A stretch of 64,000 nt of DNA. Source: Casp-Chloro-G3 sp002816715 (GTDB lineage: Bacteria > Chloroflexota > Dehalococcoidia > Lucifugimonadales > UBA3495). The translations under genes were made by a program, and so were the position numbers. Positions 61,039-64,000 of this stretch are shown here, piece after piece (the stretch's first letter is position 1; the number at the start of each line of letters is the position of its first letter). The DNA lies in assembly GCA_027623815.1 (NCBI GenBank), contig JAQBUV010000004.1:18415-82414 (forward strand), given 5' to 3'. The notes beneath the pieces are model-generated. The model had not been told where the DNA came from. It did not search any database and was given only the letters and a program-made list of their open reading frames with translations.

Positions 61039-62619
61039 ATGGCCCCTATCAAGCATTCACCGTTGGTGGAATCACTGCTCAGGCCCGCGGCATACCCGGA
61101 TAAAGTCGCTTCGGTAGAGTTGGTGGAGACCCATATCTCTTACCTTTTCCTGACTGGCCAGCACGTGTACAAAGTCAAAAAGCCGGTGAATTACGGTTTC
61201 TTGGACTTCACCACTCTGGACCAACGCCGCTATTATTGCCACCATGAAGTGGAGTTGAACCGCCGTCTTTCCCCCGAAGTCTATTTGGGAGTGGTTGAGG
61301 TAAAACAGGAGGGTGATGTATTCACCTTTGGCGGCGCCGGAGAGACCGTAGACTACGCGGTGAAAATGATCCAATTGCCCAAAGAGCGGGCACTGACTCA
61401 CTTGTTACAGGGAGGCCTGGTCAGCGAAGAAGACATCCGACGTCTGGCGGTTAAGATTGCCGACTTTCATAGTCAGGCTGAGACCAGCCCCGAGATTAAC
61501 GAGCTGGGCGACTGGGCTGCGGTGGGCCAGAACATCGCCGAGAACTTCCAGCAGACGGAAAGGTTCATTGGCACCGATCTCACTCAAGCCGAGTTCGATG
61601 ACTTGCGAGGGTACAGCCGAGCCTTCCTGGATCAGAAGAAGGATCTATTCGACCAGCGCGCGGCGGAGGGCCGGATTAAAGACGGTCACGGCGACCTGCA
61701 TACCGCACAGATATTTTTGGCGAACGGCATCAGCATAATCGACTGCATTGAGTTTAACCAGCGGTTCCGCTACTCAGATGTAGCCGAAGATATTGCCTTC
61801 CTGGCTATGGACCTGGACTACCATCACCGGCCAGACCTGTCCCAACTTTTTATCCAAACGTACATTGAGGAATCTGGCGATGATGGCGTGGTCGGCTTGT
61901 TGGACTTCTTCAAGGTCTACCGGGCCTATGTGCGGGGCAAGGTGACCAGTTTCCGATTGGATGATTCCCAACTTTCTGCGGAGGAACATGAGCAAGTGTT
62001 GGCCACCGGCAAGTCCTACTTTCAGCTCGCCCATTCTTACCTGCCGATTCTGACCAGTCCCGCTTTGATTTTGGTGTGTGGACTGACCGGCACCGGCAAA
62101 TCTACTGTAGCTCAAGAATTGGCCCGCCGCTGGGACTTGGCCTACATCTCTTCGGACATCACTAGGAAAGAGCTGGCCGGGGTGCCGCTGAATGAGCACC
62201 AATACCAAGATTTCGCTCGGGGAATATACTCCCCCGACTTCTCCCGCCGCACCTACCAGGCCATGTTGGCACAGGGGGAGCGTCACCTGGCAGATGGCCG
62301 CTCAGTAGTGATGGACGGCACCTTCCGCAGTGCCAATGAAAGGCGACTGGCTACAGAACTGGGTGAAAAGCATCACTCTAGCGTGTGGATGGTGGAGTGT
62401 GTGCTGCCGCCAGATGTTGCTCAGCAGAGGTTGAACCAGCGAGTAGCAGCAGGCGGCGCAATCTCCGACGGACGGTGGGAAATTTATCAGCAACAACGGC
62501 GGGAGTGGGAACCGATACGGGAAGTACCAGACCAACGGCACCTGTTGCTGGACACCAGCGGGTTGCTGCCAGAAAACATGCGGGAGTTGCTTTACTGGTT
62601 TTATTGTAACGTTATGTAA
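61039..62619 (+). CDS. Bifunctional aminoglycoside-phosphotransferase-like/ATP-binding kinase protein
   Basis: A 526-residue two-domain protein. The N-terminal part (about 1-325) is an APH/choline-kinase-like fold with the catalytic loop GHGDLHTAQIFLAN and the metal motif IIDCIEFNQRF. The C-terminal part (about 340-526) is a P-loop kinase related to gluconate kinase/zeta toxin, with GLTGTGKSTVAQELA and the VVMDGTFRS segment. The same fusion is known in many bacteria; its physiological substrate is not established, and an antibiotic-resistance function should not be assumed. Own promoter and terminator. Confidence 0.88.
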   Translation: MAPIKHSPLVESLLRPAAYPDKVASVELVETHISYLFLTGQHVYKVKKPVNYGFLDFTTLDQRRYYCHHEVELNRRLSPEVYLGVVEVKQEGDVFTFGGAGETVDYAVKMIQLPKERALTHLLQGGLVSEEDIRRLAVKIADFHSQAETSPEINELGDWAAVGQNIAENFQQTERFIGTDLTQAEFDDLRGYSRAFLDQKKDLFDQRAAEGRIKDGHGDLHTAQIFLANGISIIDCIEFNQRFRYSDVAEDIAFLAMDLDYHHRPDLSQLFIQTYIEESGDDGVVGLLDFFKVYRAYVRGKVTSFRLDDSQLSAEEHEQVLATGKSYFQLAHSYLPILTSPALILVCGLTGTGKSTVAQELARRWDLAYISSDITRKELAGVPLNEHQYQDFARGIYSPDFSRRTYQAMLAQGERHLADGRSVVMDGTFRSANERRLATELGEKHHSSVWMVECVLPPDVAQQRLNQRVAAGGAISDGRWEIYQQQRREWEPIREVPDQRHLLLDTSGLLPENMRELLYWFYCNVM

Positions 62620-62642
62620 TCTACCCTGGACTTTTACCCACC

Positions 62643-62687
62643 AACAAAATGAGTGCGCCCGATATGGTTGGGCGCACTCATTTTGTT
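62643..62687. terminator. Bidirectional terminator, perfect 18-bp hairpin
   Basis: AACAAAATGAGTGCGCCC and its exact complement with a 9-base loop. T-rich on both outward sides; it lies between convergent genes ending at 62619 and 62712. Confidence 0.9.
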
Positions 62688-62711
62688 AGTCTAAGCAGCG
62701 GTGATTGGGCG

Positions 62712-63737
62712 CTACACGCTAATCCGGTACACCCTGGTCGCGGTGTCGTGGAACATGGCTGCCCGCTCCGCGGCCGAGTAGTCTTTGGACAGCCGTTTGA
62801 ATGCGTTATACATGACATTGTAAGAAAAAGAGACTTTGTCCACGGGGAAGTTACTTTCGAACATGCAACGGTCCGGCCCGAACTGCTCTATGCAGTAGTT
62901 TATAAAGGGGGCCATAGAGCCAGCCAACTCCTCTGATCCGATGGGTTTGGCCCGTTGGTGCCAGTCGAAGCCGGTGCGGTTCATGCCAATTCCGCCTAGC
63001 TTGATAGTAACGTTAGGGCAGGTCGCCACTGCCGCAATGCCGCTCCGCCAGTTCGCCAGCACTTCATCGTCTCGGTTGGCATATGGGCCGACGCGCAACG
63101 GCCCTCCAATATGGTTCAGCACAATGGGCAGGTCGGGCACTGTCTTGGCAAAGTCGGCCAGTTCCGGCAACTGCGGGGCGTACAACCAGCCTTCCAGGGA
63201 GAATCCCATTCTGGCCAGCACCTTGGCTCCAGCTCGGAATTTATCGCCAGCTAGCTGCCCTGACCAATTGTGGGCGGCGGTGTTCTCTATTTCCGGATGG
63301 GGGTCCCAGGTGACCGAATGCCGAATGCCTCTGAACCGGTTGGGGCTGGCCGCCTGCAAAGCTTCCAGGACTGGCTCAACCCGGACGCCCAGGTTCAGGT
63401 CGGCATGACCGATGATGGCGGCGGCGGCCCGGGCCGGGCCGTAAATCCCACTGGCGCTGGCCGCGGCCAGGCCCTGCACAAATTCAACCTCACCGACTGG
63501 GCTCATCTCCGTTGGCCCGTCTGGCCGGTACATTGAGCGACATTCAATGAACACGGTGGAACGGACGTTGTGCCCGCTAGTAACGTCAGCTAGCAACTCG
63601 TCCAATAAATATCGTTGGTAGGGAATGCGTTGAGGCCTCAAGTCCCAGAAGTGATGATGTGGATCGCAGATCGGCAAATCCGGCTCCAGGGTGGGTTCCT
63701 GGGTCAGAGCGTGCCAGTCATTTCCTCCAAATGGCAT
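62712..63737 (-). CDS. Amidohydrolase family 2 (TIM-barrel metal-dependent hydrolase)
   Basis: A 341-residue amidohydrolase-2 protein. The first metal-binding strand reads LPICDPHHHFWDLRP, followed by TVFIECRSMY, PIVLNHIGGPLRVG and the late MFESNFPVDKVSFSY. This matches 2-pyrone-4,6-dicarboxylate lactonase/uronolactone-hydrolase-like members. Cytosolic. The substrate is unknown; alongside enolase and LLM genes it fits catabolism of organic acids. Confidence 0.82.
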   Translation of the reverse strand: MPFGGNDWHALTQEPTLEPDLPICDPHHHFWDLRPQRIPYQRYLLDELLADVTSGHNVRSTVFIECRSMYRPDGPTEMSPVGEVEFVQGLAAASASGIYGPARAAAAIIGHADLNLGVRVEPVLEALQAASPNRFRGIRHSVTWDPHPEIENTAAHNWSGQLAGDKFRAGAKVLARMGFSLEGWLYAPQLPELADFAKTVPDLPIVLNHIGGPLRVGPYANRDDEVLANWRSGIAAVATCPNVTIKLGGIGMNRTGFDWHQRAKPIGSEELAGSMAPFINYCIEQFGPDRCMFESNFPVDKVSFSYNVMYNAFKRLSKDYSAAERAAMFHDTATRVYRISV

Positions 63738-63856
63738 ATTAAGCCTCCATCTTAGTAGTTGATAGCGTAGTATTTGATGCGGTAATTGATAGCGGAAATT
63801 GGCGGCCCAATCATACCATACGGCTGGCTATTTGAAGTAGCTTTGGCGGTTAGGAC

Positions 63857-63989
63857 CAGCAATTCTAATTATTGGGTTAATGTCGGTATTCACCCCGTCA
63901 CGGCCCTCTTGTACAGATACGAGTGATGGGTTCAGAGGAGCGATTTTCTGCCGATACGCGGGGTCGAATTGCCATAATTAGAATTGCTG
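63857..63989. mobile_element. Short non-autonomous element, family B, copy 2
   Basis: A 133-base element 131/133 identical to that at 29603-29735. The outermost 16 bases of the inverted repeats (CAGCAATTCTAATTAT) are perfect. It is flanked by an exact 9-bp direct repeat CGGTTAGGA at 63847-63855 and 63990-63998, with one extra C at the left junction. No coding capacity. Confidence 0.92.
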
Positions 63990-64000
63990 CGGTTAGGAAA

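Overview
The window (about 64 kb, moderately GC-rich) looks like chromosome of an uncultivated Chloroflexota bacterium, most likely a Dehalococcoidia/SAR202-type lineage. This is an inference from gene content: futalosine-type menaquinone synthesis (MqnA), an F420/flavin-type luciferase-like oxidoreductase and an enolase-superfamily protein (two families known to be expanded in SAR202), LL-diaminopimelate aminotransferase, archaeal-type phosphoglycerate mutase, minCDE, and many Asp-box, amidohydrolase and NIPSNAP-type accessory genes. No rRNA is present to settle the taxonomy.

Layout. 1-8.6 kb: metabolic genes (ThDP enzyme, MTHFR-like, haem-binding protein, MqnA, ketopantoate reductase, small hydrolases, a pseudouridine synthase). 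8.6-12.2 kb: a decaying stretch with a UspA gene carrying an amber codon, a P-type ATPase cut off half way, a small mobile element and the 3' end of a tyrosine recombinase beside tRNA-Leu(CAA). 12.5-16.3 kb: rpmH-rnpA-yidD-(beta-propeller lipoprotein)-yidC-jag. 16.3-20.6 kb: purF-purM-purH. 20.6-29.5 kb: accessory genes, including a protein with a duplicated unknown domain and a large repetitive surface protein. 29.6-34.5 kb: smpB, a C-terminal processing protease and minCDE. 34.6-37.2 kb: small redox and accessory genes, among them a glutaredoxin-like gene with an in-frame UGA at its redox-active position (candidate selenoprotein). 37.3-45.9 kb: minus-strand purine operon guaA-purD-hyp-hyp-purE-HAD-purB-purC-DUF3105-purS, closed by a strong terminator. 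46.1-55.3 kb: plus-strand housekeeping run tsaC, prenyl-synthase-like, pgk, apgM, tpiA, miaA, dapF, dapL, hflX. 55.3-64 kb: accessory genes and a tRNA-Val/Leu/Arg cluster.

The two pur clusters together give most of de novo IMP and GMP synthesis (PurF, D, S, M, E, C, B, H, GuaA); purL, purQ and purN are not in the window. pgk-apgM-tpiA form a lower-glycolysis operon, and dapF-dapL the end of the aminotransferase route to meso-DAP.

The most notable observations are: (i) the candidate UGA/selenocysteine glutaredoxin with a SECIS-like hairpin; (ii) two families of short non-autonomous mobile elements, one with perfect 9-bp target duplications at both copies; (iii) two genes whose only well-placed start codons are AUU and AUA; (iv) a prenyl-synthase homologue lacking both Asp-rich motifs; (v) an apparently leaderless purF; (vi) a protein with a duplicated unknown domain and a surface protein with recent Ig-like repeats and a Cys-ladder.
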